Positions 5,652 to 13,420 of a stretch of DNA of 18,588 nt are shown here, in pieces. Numbering within the stretch: the first letter of the stretch is position 1; each line of letters begins with the position of its first letter. The DNA is taken from contig DATLXU010000054.1 in the NCBI GenBank assembly GCA_035575515.1, forward strand, positions 1-18,588, in the 5' to 3' direction. The DNA comes from DATLXU01 sp035575515. GTDB taxonomy: Bacteria > Acidobacteriota > Blastocatellia > UBA7656. The notes below the pieces were generated by a model. It was not told where the DNA came from. It worked only from the letters and a program-made list of their open reading frames with translations, and did no database searches. The translations under genes were made by a program, and so were the position numbers.

Positions 5652-7460
5652 TCAATCCGATTCTCTGTTTGACAGAATGACCTTTCCGCCGCTTTCAGCA
5701 ATTTTGCTGACAGGCGCTGCGAGACTAGCCGTAACTTTATCCGCTGCGAGCGAATCAGTGAAGAGGTAAATGCGCGTCGGCCCGCTCCACATTCTCGCAA
5801 TGTCGCCATCGCTTAGAAAAATCTTCGGCGCATCTTTGAAGTATGAACCGTACTCAAGGTTCGCCGAGCGGCCATTCAGTATATAAACCATCTTTCGCGT
5901 GTAGAAGCCGATTGAGGAGCCGCCTTCGTACTCGCCGTTAATTACAATAACCTCGCCGTCTTTGTACTCGCGATTAATCGCTTCGGCCAACGCGCGCGAT
6001 GAAAGGTAGGGATCGAACGCGGCCAAGCTCATCCGCGCGAAGAAGAAGAAAGCAATCATCATCAACGCAAGCGAAGCGTTAGCCGCAAGATGCTTGCTGC
6101 GGCGGCGAAATATCAAAGCCGCGCCCGTCCCTACGAGAAACGCAAGCGCGGTCCCGACTACGGGCACTGTTAGTGCGGCGAGCGTCTGCGGCGTGAGGTC
6201 GAGGACATGACCGAGCGAGAGCGCATAGGCTTCAGGGTTGCGCGTTAGCGTTGCCGATATATCGCCTTCAACGCTTTGGCCCCGCGTCATCACAAACGCA
6301 ATTGCGCCAGCAGCAAACACTATGATTCCTAAAACAGCCAGAGCAATTTGCGATGCGCTCAATAGTTTCTTATCTTTCGACTCGCGCCAGTTAGTCTCTG
6401 TTTTTGCGATAGCAAATCCAATGAGCAGCGCGAATGCCGCATAAGAAGGCATCGTGTAATACTCCTGCGTCGTCGAGAAGCAGAAGAAAAGAATTATCAA
6501 CACGGCCCAGACCGTAAGAAACAAAACGACGCTCTCTTCTCGACTGAGATTCTTCAAGCGGCGCGGGATGTTTCTAATCGCAAGCGGTAGAAAGATACTC
6601 CATGGAAAAAGCCAAACAACGTGCAGCACAAGAAAGAGCCACAGCGGGACCGTGTCGTAATCAACCGGGTATCGCTTGCCGATGTAGCGTAGGAAGTGCT
6701 CGTTCATGAAATAAAACCAGAAGAAGCCTCGCCCTTGCGAATGATGCGGCGTGCCTTCCATCAAAGAGCCGGGATTAGCAAGCCCTGCTGCGATGTGCCA
6801 TGGCGCGGCGACTATCAAAAACAAAAGCGCACCGGTGAATAGCCTGTATTTGAAAAGCGTGCGAATCTCTCCCGCAATGAGCAGGAACGCGACGATGATA
6901 ATTGCAGGAAAGGCCGCGCCAATCAATCCCTTCGTCAGCACGCCGAGCGCGCCAAAGAAATAAATGGCGTAAGTCCACCGCGTACCCTTGCTCAGATATT
7001 CTCTCGCTCGAAGAAAACAATAGAAGGCCATCGTGATAAAAAGCGTCAGCATCACGTCGGGCCAGAGGACTCGCGTGAAGAGATAGATGCCGATGCTCGT
7101 CGCGACTATCACGCCAGAGTAGAATCCGGCTCGCTCGCTGAAGAAATCTTTTCCGAACGAGAAGACCGCGAGCATCAATCCAAGTACGGCCAGCGCAATT
7201 GGCAGCCTCGACGCGAACTCCGACACGCCGAAGATTTTGTACGAAAGAGCAATCGTCCAGTACATCAACGGGGCTTTTTCGAGGTAGCGGATGCGATTCG
7301 CGTGAAGCGTCACGAAATTGTTTGTTTCGGCCATCTCTCTTGCCGCTTCCGCGTGAACGGTGTCCGCGTCGTCAAGCAAAGCGGGCGGGTAGAAAGAGCT
7401 TATGAAGTAAATCGCAGCCCACACAATCGCGAGCGCGAGGAGATGTCGTCGTTTGCGCAT
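5652..7460 (-). CDS. GT39 (ArnT/PMT-like) polytopic membrane glycosyltransferase
   Basis: A 602-residue integral membrane glycosyltransferase of the ArnT/PMT clan (GT39). ArnT-type enzymes take a sugar from an undecaprenyl-phosphate carrier and attach it to lipid A or another lipid on the periplasmic side. After the first helix comes the conserved first loop with the acidic pair Asp30-Asp31 (LLDDADTVHAEAAREM) and EKAPLMYW (61-68). About ten to twelve membrane helices follow to near residue 490, and a soluble domain of about 100 residues ends the protein. This is the usual ArnT-like layout and near the family length. It is the first gene of the minus-strand operon; no ribosome binding site precedes the ATG, and an extended -10 lies only eight bases upstream. 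Donor and acceptor are not evident; the neighbouring amino-sugar lipid genes suggest an aminosugar. Confidence 0.8.
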   Translation of the reverse strand: MRKRRHLLALAIVWAAIYFISSFYPPALLDDADTVHAEAAREMAETNNFVTLHANRIRYLEKAPLMYWTIALSYKIFGVSEFASRLPIALAVLGLMLAVFSFGKDFFSERAGFYSGVIVATSIGIYLFTRVLWPDVMLTLFITMAFYCFLRAREYLSKGTRWTYAIYFFGALGVLTKGLIGAAFPAIIIVAFLLIAGEIRTLFKYRLFTGALLFLIVAAPWHIAAGLANPGSLMEGTPHHSQGRGFFWFYFMNEHFLRYIGKRYPVDYDTVPLWLFLVLHVVWLFPWSIFLPLAIRNIPRRLKNLSREESVVLFLTVWAVLIILFFCFSTTQEYYTMPSYAAFALLIGFAIAKTETNWRESKDKKLLSASQIALAVLGIIVFAAGAIAFVMTRGQSVEGDISATLTRNPEAYALSLGHVLDLTPQTLAALTVPVVGTALAFLVGTGAALIFRRRSKHLAANASLALMMIAFFFFARMSLAAFDPYLSSRALAEAINREYKDGEVIVINGEYEGGSSIGFYTRKMVYILNGRSANLEYGSYFKDAPKIFLSDGDIARMWSGPTRIYLFTDSLAADKVTASLAAPVSKIAESGGKVILSNRESD

Positions 7461-7468
7461 CGTGCAAG

Positions 7469-7477
7469 GTTATACCA
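7469..7477 (-). promoter_or_regulatory. Extended -10 promoter of the lipid-modification operon
   Basis: On the minus strand TGG-TATAAC matches the extended -10 pattern TGnTATAAT. No convincing -35 is seen; TTGGAA is 19 bases upstream. Only eight bases separate it from the ATG at 7460, so transcription would begin at or within a base or two of the start codon, giving a nearly leaderless message. This agrees with the absence of a Shine-Dalgarno sequence. Confidence 0.5.
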
Positions 7478-7606
7478 GATTGATTTCAGGTCGTTCCAAT
7501 CGTTTTTGTTTTGAGGAGCGCGAATCCATCAGCAAAATATGTCGCGTAATAGAAATGCGCTTCACATTCTCGATTGCTCTTCGCGGCGTAAGATTTCTGT
7601 TGGAGG

Positions 7607-7627
7607 AAAATCGCTGCCGATTTTTTT
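7607..7627 (+). terminator. Possible hairpin with T-tract in the divergent intergenic region
   Basis: AAAATCG-ctgc-CGATTTT forms a seven-base stem with a four-base loop and continues as TTT. Its shape is terminator-like on the plus strand, although the stem is AT-rich and there is no gene just upstream on that strand. It might end stray transcription or attenuate a transcript leading to the TonB-dependent receptor. Confidence 0.3.
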
Positions 7628-7644
7628 GATTGCCAAAATATAGC

Positions 7645-7667
7645 GATAACCTTGCGAATCGGTTATC
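7645..7667. promoter_or_regulatory. Inverted repeat upstream of the TonB-dependent receptor, operator candidate
   Basis: GATAACC-ttgcgaatc-GGTTATC is a perfect seven-base inverted repeat with a nine-base spacer, about 50 bases before the receptor start. Its spacing (16-base centre-to-centre) fits a dimeric regulator binding one and a half helical turns. The core promoter itself is not clear here; TTGCGA/TAGGCT is a weak possibility. The regulator is unknown. Confidence 0.35.
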
Positions 7668-7716
7668 ATTGGATAGGCTCAAAACAGGCAAGCGTTAGAA
7701 GGAAGTGGGCATTATC

Positions 7717-10239
7717 ATGCAGTTTTTGAAGACCAAAAAAATGAGCAGGCTTTTTGCCGCTCTCGCTCTTTTTTCGCTGGCGCTGATTCTTTCGATGGCC
7801 GCATTCGGCGGGCAGTTGCGGGCCGCAACTCTTCGCGTCACAGTTTATGACGAATCAGAAAAGCCCGTAGCGGGAGTTGTCGCGCATCTTAAACTGAAAG
7901 GCGCGGTGGTCGCCATGCAAACTACGAATGAACAGGGCAAGGCTGAGTTCACAAACCTTGAGCCGGGAACTTACGATATCAGCGTTGAAAAAGAGTCGTT
8001 CGAGACTTTGACTCAAAGCGACGTTCGCATAACGGCAGGCTCGCCTGTAGAAGTCGAATTCGCGCTCGTTCCCAAAATAGAAATCAAAAGCACGGTCAAC
8101 ATTCAAGCATCGAGCGAGCAGCCTTCAATCGAAAAAGGCGCGTCGCCAGCGGCAGAGCTACAGCGCACGCAGGTCAAAGAAGTTCCTAACAAGCCAGCGA
8201 CCGTCGCAGACACGCTGCCGCTTCTTCCCGGTGTCGTGCGGTCGGCGGAAGGCGAGATAAAAATATCAGGTAGCAGCGAGCACCGCAGCGCGCTTGTGGT
8301 CAACTCAGCCGATGTGACCGACCCCGCCACCGGGCAGTTCGGCGTGACCGTGCCGGTTGACAGCGTCGAAACGATCAGCGTCTTCAAGACTCCTTACCTT
8401 GCGCAATACGGGCGCTTCACTGCGGGCGTTGTCTCTGTTGAAACGCGACGCGGCGGCGACAAGTGGGATTTCGAGATTAACGATCCGCTGCCTGAGTTCC
8501 GCATTCGCAGCGGCCACCTGCGCGGACTCAAAGAAGCAAGCCCGCGCATCAACTTCGGCGGCCCGCTCATCCCGAACAAGTTCTATATTTCGGAAGGCGT
8601 CGAGTACGAACTCGTCAAGCGGCCAGTTCGCACGCTTCCCTTCCCGTTCAACGAAACAAAAAACGAGTCGGTCAATTCATTCACGCAGTTTGATTACATC
8701 ATCTCGCCGCTGCACACGCTTACGGGAACTTTCCATCTCGCGCCGCGCCACATGAACTTCGTCGGCCTTGAGTTCTTCAACCCGCAAGAGGTCACGCCGA
8801 CTTTCGGCGCGCGCGATTATACGGGCACGCTGATTGACCGTTTGACGATTGGCGCGAGCCTGCTCGAAGGCACGCTTGCGATTAAGCGCTACACGGGCAA
8901 CGTCTGGGGGCAGGGCCAGGACGAGATGACGCTCACGCCGACGGGCAATCGTGGGAACTATTTCAGCCAGCAGGACCGACGGGCCTCTCGAATCGAATGG
9001 CTTGAGATGCTGTCGCTTGCGCCGATTGATCTTCACGGCGCGCACAATTTGAAATTCGGGACGACCATCGCCCGCACGACCAATCGAGGCGAGTTCATCG
9101 CGCGTCCGGTCAATATCGAAGACATCAACGGGAGATTAATCAAGCGAATCGAATTCGTCGGCGGCCAGCCCTTTGATCGAATGGACGTTGAGACGGGCTT
9201 CTTCGCGCAGGATCACTGGGGCGTCAATCAACGATTCGCGGTGGACGCGGGCACGAGGGTTGAGCGGCAGGGCATAACGGAAACATTTCGCGTCGCCCCT
9301 CGCGTAGGATTTGCCTGGACGCCGCTCGGCGGACAGCAGACCGTCGTTCGCGGCGGCTTCGGATTCTTTTATGACCGGGTGCCGTTGAATATCTATTCGT
9401 TCGACCGTTACCCCGAAGCTGTGATTACGACTTACGGGGCGAACGGCGAGGTCATTGACGGCCCGCGACGATTCGCAAACATCACGGACCGCGCCGAGCG
9501 CAGCAAATTCCCATTCATTTTCGGAAGGGACACGGTCGGAAACTTCGCGCCCTATAGCGAGACGTGGAATATCGAAGTCGAGCATCCTGTAACTAAAATG
9601 TTGCGCGTTCGCGCCAATTATCTTCAGAGCAATTCAAACGGCATCGTCATCCTCACGCCGAAAGTTGTTCAGGGGCGCGATGCTTACGTGCTGGGCGGCA
9701 ACGGGAAAGCGCGTTATCGCCAACTGGAATTGACAGGACGGCTTTCGTGGAGAGACGGCCAGCAGATGTTTTTCTCCTACGTTCACAGCCGAACGCGCGG
9801 CGACCTCAACGAATTCAATAACTATCTCGGCAACTTCCCATTTCCGGTCGTGAGAACGAATCAATTTACGAACCTGTCGGGCGATTTGCCGAACCGTTTC
9901 CTTGCGTGGGGACTCATACGCTTGCCGTCGAAGGTGCGCGTCTCGCCGATGATTGAATATCGCAACGGCTTCCCTTTCGCGACCATTGATGCGGCGCAAG
10001 AGTTTGTCGGGCTGCCAAACACCGAGCGGTTCCCAAACTTCTTTTCATTTGACTCGCGCGTGTCGAAAGATTTTCGAGTGAACGACAAATACTCGCTGAG
10101 GTTTTCCATAAGCGGATTCAACCTGACGAATCACTTCAACCCATACAGCGTCCACGCGAACATTGATGATCCTCAGCACGGCGTCTTCTTCGGAACCTAC
10201 CGGCGGCGATTCCGATTGGATTTCGACGTGCTGTTTTAG
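7717..10239 (+). CDS. TonB-dependent receptor with N-terminal carboxypeptidase-regulatory-like domain
   Basis: An 840-residue outer-membrane receptor of the Oar-like group, abundant in Acidobacteriota. A signal peptide (MQFLKTKKMSR then a hydrophobic core to about residue 30) is followed by a CarboxypepD_reg-like beta-sandwich (about 37-125, starting TLRVTVYDESEKPVAGV). A plug-like domain comes next (about 145-245, with ATVADTLPLLPGV and the VDSVETISVFKTPYLAQYG strand). The rest, to about 840, is a beta-barrel ending in the aromatic DFDVLF typical of outer-membrane proteins. ATG at 7717 is chosen because AGAAGGAAG lies 11 bases upstream; a GTG at 7705 lies within that site. It is single-gene, divergent from the lipid-modification operon. 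The ligand cannot be told from sequence. Confidence 0.85.
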   Translation: MQFLKTKKMSRLFAALALFSLALILSMAAFGGQLRAATLRVTVYDESEKPVAGVVAHLKLKGAVVAMQTTNEQGKAEFTNLEPGTYDISVEKESFETLTQSDVRITAGSPVEVEFALVPKIEIKSTVNIQASSEQPSIEKGASPAAELQRTQVKEVPNKPATVADTLPLLPGVVRSAEGEIKISGSSEHRSALVVNSADVTDPATGQFGVTVPVDSVETISVFKTPYLAQYGRFTAGVVSVETRRGGDKWDFEINDPLPEFRIRSGHLRGLKEASPRINFGGPLIPNKFYISEGVEYELVKRPVRTLPFPFNETKNESVNSFTQFDYIISPLHTLTGTFHLAPRHMNFVGLEFFNPQEVTPTFGARDYTGTLIDRLTIGASLLEGTLAIKRYTGNVWGQGQDEMTLTPTGNRGNYFSQQDRRASRIEWLEMLSLAPIDLHGAHNLKFGTTIARTTNRGEFIARPVNIEDINGRLIKRIEFVGGQPFDRMDVETGFFAQDHWGVNQRFAVDAGTRVERQGITETFRVAPRVGFAWTPLGGQQTVVRGGFGFFYDRVPLNIYSFDRYPEAVITTYGANGEVIDGPRRFANITDRAERSKFPFIFGRDTVGNFAPYSETWNIEVEHPVTKMLRVRANYLQSNSNGIVILTPKVVQGRDAYVLGGNGKARYRQLELTGRLSWRDGQQMFFSYVHSRTRGDLNEFNNYLGNFPFPVVRTNQFTNLSGDLPNRFLAWGLIRLPSKVRVSPMIEYRNGFPFATIDAAQEFVGLPNTERFPNFFSFDSRVSKDFRVNDKYSLRFSISGFNLTNHFNPYSVHANIDDPQHGVFFGTYRRRFRLDFDVLF

Positions 10240-10268
10240 ACACCATCACCGCAAATACACAAACGAGA

Positions 10269-10312
10269 CAGAAGAAGCACAGAGAAATAATGAAAGCCCT
10301 GCGCTTCTTCTG
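10269..10312 (+). terminator. Hairpin downstream of the TonB-dependent receptor
   Basis: CAGAAGAAGC (10269-10278) and GCTTCTTCTG (10303-10312) are perfect ten-base inverted repeats. Three more pairs (CAG/CTG) extend the stem inward after one mismatch. It lies 30 bases past the receptor stop. There is no strong U-run after it (TGTATTCTCC), so it may be a factor-assisted terminator or 3' stabilising hairpin. Confidence 0.5.
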
Positions 10313-10494
10313 TATTCTCCGGGGCTTCGGCGGTGAATGGCTGTTTGCAATTCGGGTTGCTCCGTCAAGCCAAACCGATTATGCTCTCCCCTCGCGCAAC
10401 TGGTAGCAACTTCAAAGTCGAGAACATTCTGATCTTCGGAAAGGCATTTCATTCGGAGCCTTTGTAGAATTCCTCTATTTGGCTGAGCGATGCG

Positions 10495-10503
10495 TGGTAA
10501 AAT
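10495..10503 (+). promoter_or_regulatory. Extended -10 promoter before the molybdenum hydroxylase
   Basis: TGG-TAAAAT matches an extended -10 (TGnTATAAT, one difference). No good -35 is seen at 16-18 bases. A start near 10510 would give a leader of about 80 bases before the ATG at 10590. Confidence 0.4.
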
Positions 10504-10532
10504 AGCCGCGCAGGATTCAGATTAGCTAAAGG

Positions 10533-10564
10533 CGTTCGCCCGGTCAGTGGCTTTGCGGTGAACG
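10533..10564 (+). promoter_or_regulatory. Leader stem-loop in the molybdenum hydroxylase 5' UTR
   Basis: CGTTCGCC (10533-10540) pairs with GGTGAACG (10557-10564) over eight pairs, including one G.U, with a 16-base loop. It lies just before the purine-rich ribosome site GAAGAGGAAG. I do not recognise it as a known riboswitch class; it may only be a structured leader. Confidence 0.35.
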
Positions 10565-10589
10565 AGCGAGAAGAGGAAGCAACCCGGAA

Positions 10590-13196
10590 ATGGCAACACA
10601 GATTGAATTCACTCTGAATGGTGCGAAGCGCGTTCTTGAAATAGACGACGGCATTTCGCTTCTAGAAGTGCTGCGCGACCACTGCGGGATTATCTCGCCC
10701 AAAGACGGATGCAGTCCGACAGGTCAATGCGGCTGCTGCACTGTGATTGTTGACGACCGCGCTGTTGTGTCCTGCGCGGTGCCGGCTCGAAGCGTCGCGG
10801 GCAAAAGCGTCTTAACCGTTGAAGGATTCTCGGAGCGCGAGCGACAGATATTTTCCGACAGCTTCATCGCGTGTGGCGGATTGCAGTGCGGATTCTGCAC
10901 CCCGGGCATCATAGCGCGAGCCAAGAACCTCATTGATAAGAATCCTGAGCCGACCGACGATCAGATTAATCGCGTGTTGAGCATGCATCATTGCCGATGC
11001 ACGGGCTATGTGAAGATTGTTGATTCGATCAAGCTCGCGGCGCAGATACTCGCAGGCAAAGCTGAGCCTGAGTTTGACGACAGCGGGCGAGTCGGCACGA
11101 ACCTGCCGCGTTACCAAGCTCGCGAGCTTGCGCTCGGCGACCGTCCGTTCATTGATGACATGACTTTTCCCGATATGCTTCACGGCGCGGTGTTGCTTCC
11201 AGAGCATCCTCGCGCGCTCGTTAAGCGAATTGATGTGAGCGAAGCCAGAAATATTCCCGGCGTGGCAGCGATAGTCACCGCCTCAGACACGCCGGGCCAG
11301 CGATATCAGGGACTCATCTACAACGACTGGCCGATATTTGTTGCCGAAGGCGAAGAGACTCGTTATGTCGGGGACGTAATTGCAGCGGTGGCCGCCGTTG
11401 ATCGCCGCACGGCGCGGCTTGCGGCACAAGCAATCAAAGTCGAATACGAAGTGCGCGAGCCTGTCACAAATCCCGAAGATGCGCTGAAGCCCGACGCGCC
11501 GCGCGTTCACGAGAAAGGAAACCTCTTAAGCAAATCTGAAATCAATCGCGGCGATGTTGAAGAAGCGTTGAAGCGTTCGGCGCACGTTGCGACGCACACA
11601 TTCCAGACTCAATTCATCGAGCATATGTTCCTTGAGCCTGAATCATGCATTGCAATGCCCGAAGGCGACGGGCTGCGAGTCTATACGCAAGGTCAAGGTG
11701 TGTTCGATGATCGAAGACAAATCGCTTCGTTTCTTGCGATGGCGGAAGAGAAAGTCTTCGTCACGCTCGTTTCAAATGGCGGCGCGTTCGGCGGCAAAGA
11801 AGACATGAGCATTCAAGCTCAAACCGCCCTGCTCGCTCTCGTTACGGGCAAGCCTGTTAAGCTGACTCTGAGCCGCGAAGAGAGCCTGAGACTTCATCCC
11901 AAGCGACACCCGATCAAGATGACTTACACCGTTGGCTGCGACAGTGAAGGTAGACTCACTGCTGTGAAGGCTTCAATGATCGGCGACAAAGGCGCTTATG
12001 CTTCGGTCGGCACGAAAGTCCTTGAGCGCGCGGCGGGCCATTGCACGGGTCCGTACAAGGTCGAAAACGTCCACGTCACGTCGCTCGCGGTCTATACGAA
12101 CAACCCGCCGTGCGGGGCGATGCGGGGGTTCGGCGCAAATCAAGCGGCGTTCGCAATGGAATCAATGCTGGACATTCTGGCTGAAAAAGTCGGCATTGAC
12201 GGTTGGGAGATTCGTTACCGAAATGTGCTCGATGTGGGCGACCGCTTCTGCACGGGTCAGGCGCTTGAAGCGAGCGTCGGAATAAAGAAGACGCTCGAAG
12301 CGGTGAAGGATATTTATCGCGGCGCGAAGTATGCTGGCATCGCGTGCGGCATCAAGAACGTCGGCATAGGCAACGGGCTTCCCGAATACGGCAAAGCGAT
12401 GCTTGAAGTGCGCGACGATGGAACGGTCGGCATTTATACAGGCTACACGGAGATGGGACAGGGGCTTTTCACTATCTTGCAGCAGACCGCTTGCGAAGAG
12501 ACGGGACTCGCACCGAGCGTCTTCAATTTCGTTTCGACTGACACAAAGTACGATTTGAACTGCGGGCAGACGACCGCATCGCGCGCAACTTTTCTAGGAT
12601 GCCGCGCTGTGCAGGAAGCCGCGCGCAAGCTCAAAGCCGATCTCGATGAGAAGAAAACCTTGCGAGACCTCGCGGGCAAAACTTATTACGGCGAGGTGCT
12701 CATTGATGACACCGATTCGCTCGAAGCGAAAGCCGAAAGGCCGAAGACTCATTTCGCGTATGGGTTCGCAACTCAGGTAGTGATACTTGATGACGAAGGG
12801 CGAATCAAAAAAGTCGTAGCGGCTCATGATGTTGGAAAAGTCATGAACCCCATCCTGCTCGAAGGACAGCTTGAAGGCTCGATTCACATGGGGCTAGGTT
12901 ACGCGCTCACGGAAGAATTCAGAGTTGAAAGCGCCGTGCCGCAGACGATGACTGTGAACTCACAAGGACTGCTCAGAGCGAGGCATATGCCCGAAGTCGA
13001 ATTAATAATGATCGAAGACAAGCATCCCGATGGTCCTTACGGCGCAAAAGGCGTAGGCGAAATTGGCCTTGTTCCGACTGCGCCAGCCGTCGCAAACGCT
13101 CTCTATAAATTCGACGGCATACGACGGTTCACATTGCCTATGAAGGAATCGCCAGCGGCGCGCGCGATTCGCGGCGGCGCAAGCGTAGGTAAATAA
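10590..13196 (+). CDS. Fused [2Fe-2S]/molybdopterin hydroxylase, selenium-dependent xanthine dehydrogenase-like
   Basis: An 868-residue molybdenum hydroxylase of the xanthine oxidase family. The plant-type [2Fe-2S] domain has Cys41, Cys47, Cys50 and Cys62; the second cluster domain has Cys100, Cys103, Cys135 and Cys137 (QCGFC, HHCRCTGY). A linker to about 172 leads to the molybdopterin domain with HMFLEPE, GGAFGGKED, GAMRGFGANQAAFAME (the substrate-site Arg segment) and GVGEIGL near the end, carrying the catalytic Glu. No FAD domain or FAD subunit gene is nearby, so it should pass electrons to a separate acceptor. The fused FeS-Mo layout fits both selenium-dependent xanthine dehydrogenases and Mop-type aldehyde oxidoreductases; GAMRGFG and HMFLEPE favour the former. 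It would be cytoplasmic, as no Tat signal is seen. The substrate (xanthine or another purine) is probable, not proven. No in-frame Sec codon occurs. Confidence 0.8.
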   Translation: MATQIEFTLNGAKRVLEIDDGISLLEVLRDHCGIISPKDGCSPTGQCGCCTVIVDDRAVVSCAVPARSVAGKSVLTVEGFSERERQIFSDSFIACGGLQCGFCTPGIIARAKNLIDKNPEPTDDQINRVLSMHHCRCTGYVKIVDSIKLAAQILAGKAEPEFDDSGRVGTNLPRYQARELALGDRPFIDDMTFPDMLHGAVLLPEHPRALVKRIDVSEARNIPGVAAIVTASDTPGQRYQGLIYNDWPIFVAEGEETRYVGDVIAAVAAVDRRTARLAAQAIKVEYEVREPVTNPEDALKPDAPRVHEKGNLLSKSEINRGDVEEALKRSAHVATHTFQTQFIEHMFLEPESCIAMPEGDGLRVYTQGQGVFDDRRQIASFLAMAEEKVFVTLVSNGGAFGGKEDMSIQAQTALLALVTGKPVKLTLSREESLRLHPKRHPIKMTYTVGCDSEGRLTAVKASMIGDKGAYASVGTKVLERAAGHCTGPYKVENVHVTSLAVYTNNPPCGAMRGFGANQAAFAMESMLDILAEKVGIDGWEIRYRNVLDVGDRFCTGQALEASVGIKKTLEAVKDIYRGAKYAGIACGIKNVGIGNGLPEYGKAMLEVRDDGTVGIYTGYTEMGQGLFTILQQTACEETGLAPSVFNFVSTDTKYDLNCGQTTASRATFLGCRAVQEAARKLKADLDEKKTLRDLAGKTYYGEVLIDDTDSLEAKAERPKTHFAYGFATQVVILDDEGRIKKVVAAHDVGKVMNPILLEGQLEGSIHMGLGYALTEEFRVESAVPQTMTVNSQGLLRARHMPEVELIMIEDKHPDGPYGAKGVGEIGLVPTAPAVANALYKFDGIRRFTLPMKESPAARAIRGGASVGK

Positions 13197-13204
13197 TCCT
13201 GATT

Positions 13205-13238
13205 TGCTATCGAGCAATAGCATTAATTTATTTTGTTC
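13205..13238 (+). terminator. Weak terminator after the molybdenum hydroxylase
   Basis: TGCTAT-cgagca-ATAGCA is a six-base perfect stem followed by the T-rich run TTAATTTATTTTGTTC, eight bases past the stop. The stem is short and AT-rich, so efficiency is doubtful. Confidence 0.4.
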
Positions 13239-13316
13239 TCAATTCCTTATTACACCTTCTGCGCATCAACGTACCCTGCGCGGGTGAGCCGCATTTTTGT
13301 CCGCCAAACATCACCG

Positions 13317-13344
13317 TTGACAAATCCATGAAGTGATTCATAAT
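13317..13344 (+). promoter_or_regulatory. Sigma70-type promoter of the J-PilZ gene
   Basis: A consensus TTGACA (13317-13322) is followed after 16 bases by CATAAT (13339-13344). The predicted transcript start is near 13351, about 70 bases before the ATG chosen at 13421. Confidence 0.6.
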
Positions 13345-13420
13345 GAACTCACCTTTCTATTGAGATGGCTCGTCCCCCCGAAGTATGAATCGTTATCAAC
13401 CGAACCTCAGGAGCGCGTTT

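Larger units (their letters stand above)
10240..10589. other. 350-base intergenic region between receptor and molybdenum hydroxylase
   Basis: No convincing gene is present: the small open frames on either strand have no recognisable composition or ribosome site. The region holds a strong terminator-like hairpin (10269-10312), an extended -10 (10495-10503) and a leader stem (10533-10564), listed separately. The stretch 10313-10490 shows nothing I can identify. Confidence 0.6.

Noticed and set aside
8357..8755. 132-residue plus-strand frame inside the TonB-dependent receptor
   Set aside because: Ser/Arg-rich composition typical of an out-of-frame shadow; the receptor frame is continuous and well conserved in pattern.
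10590..13196. Selenocysteine in the xanthine-dehydrogenase-like protein
   Set aside because: There is no in-frame TGA. Selenium in this family is a labile ligand at the molybdenum site, so Sec is not expected.
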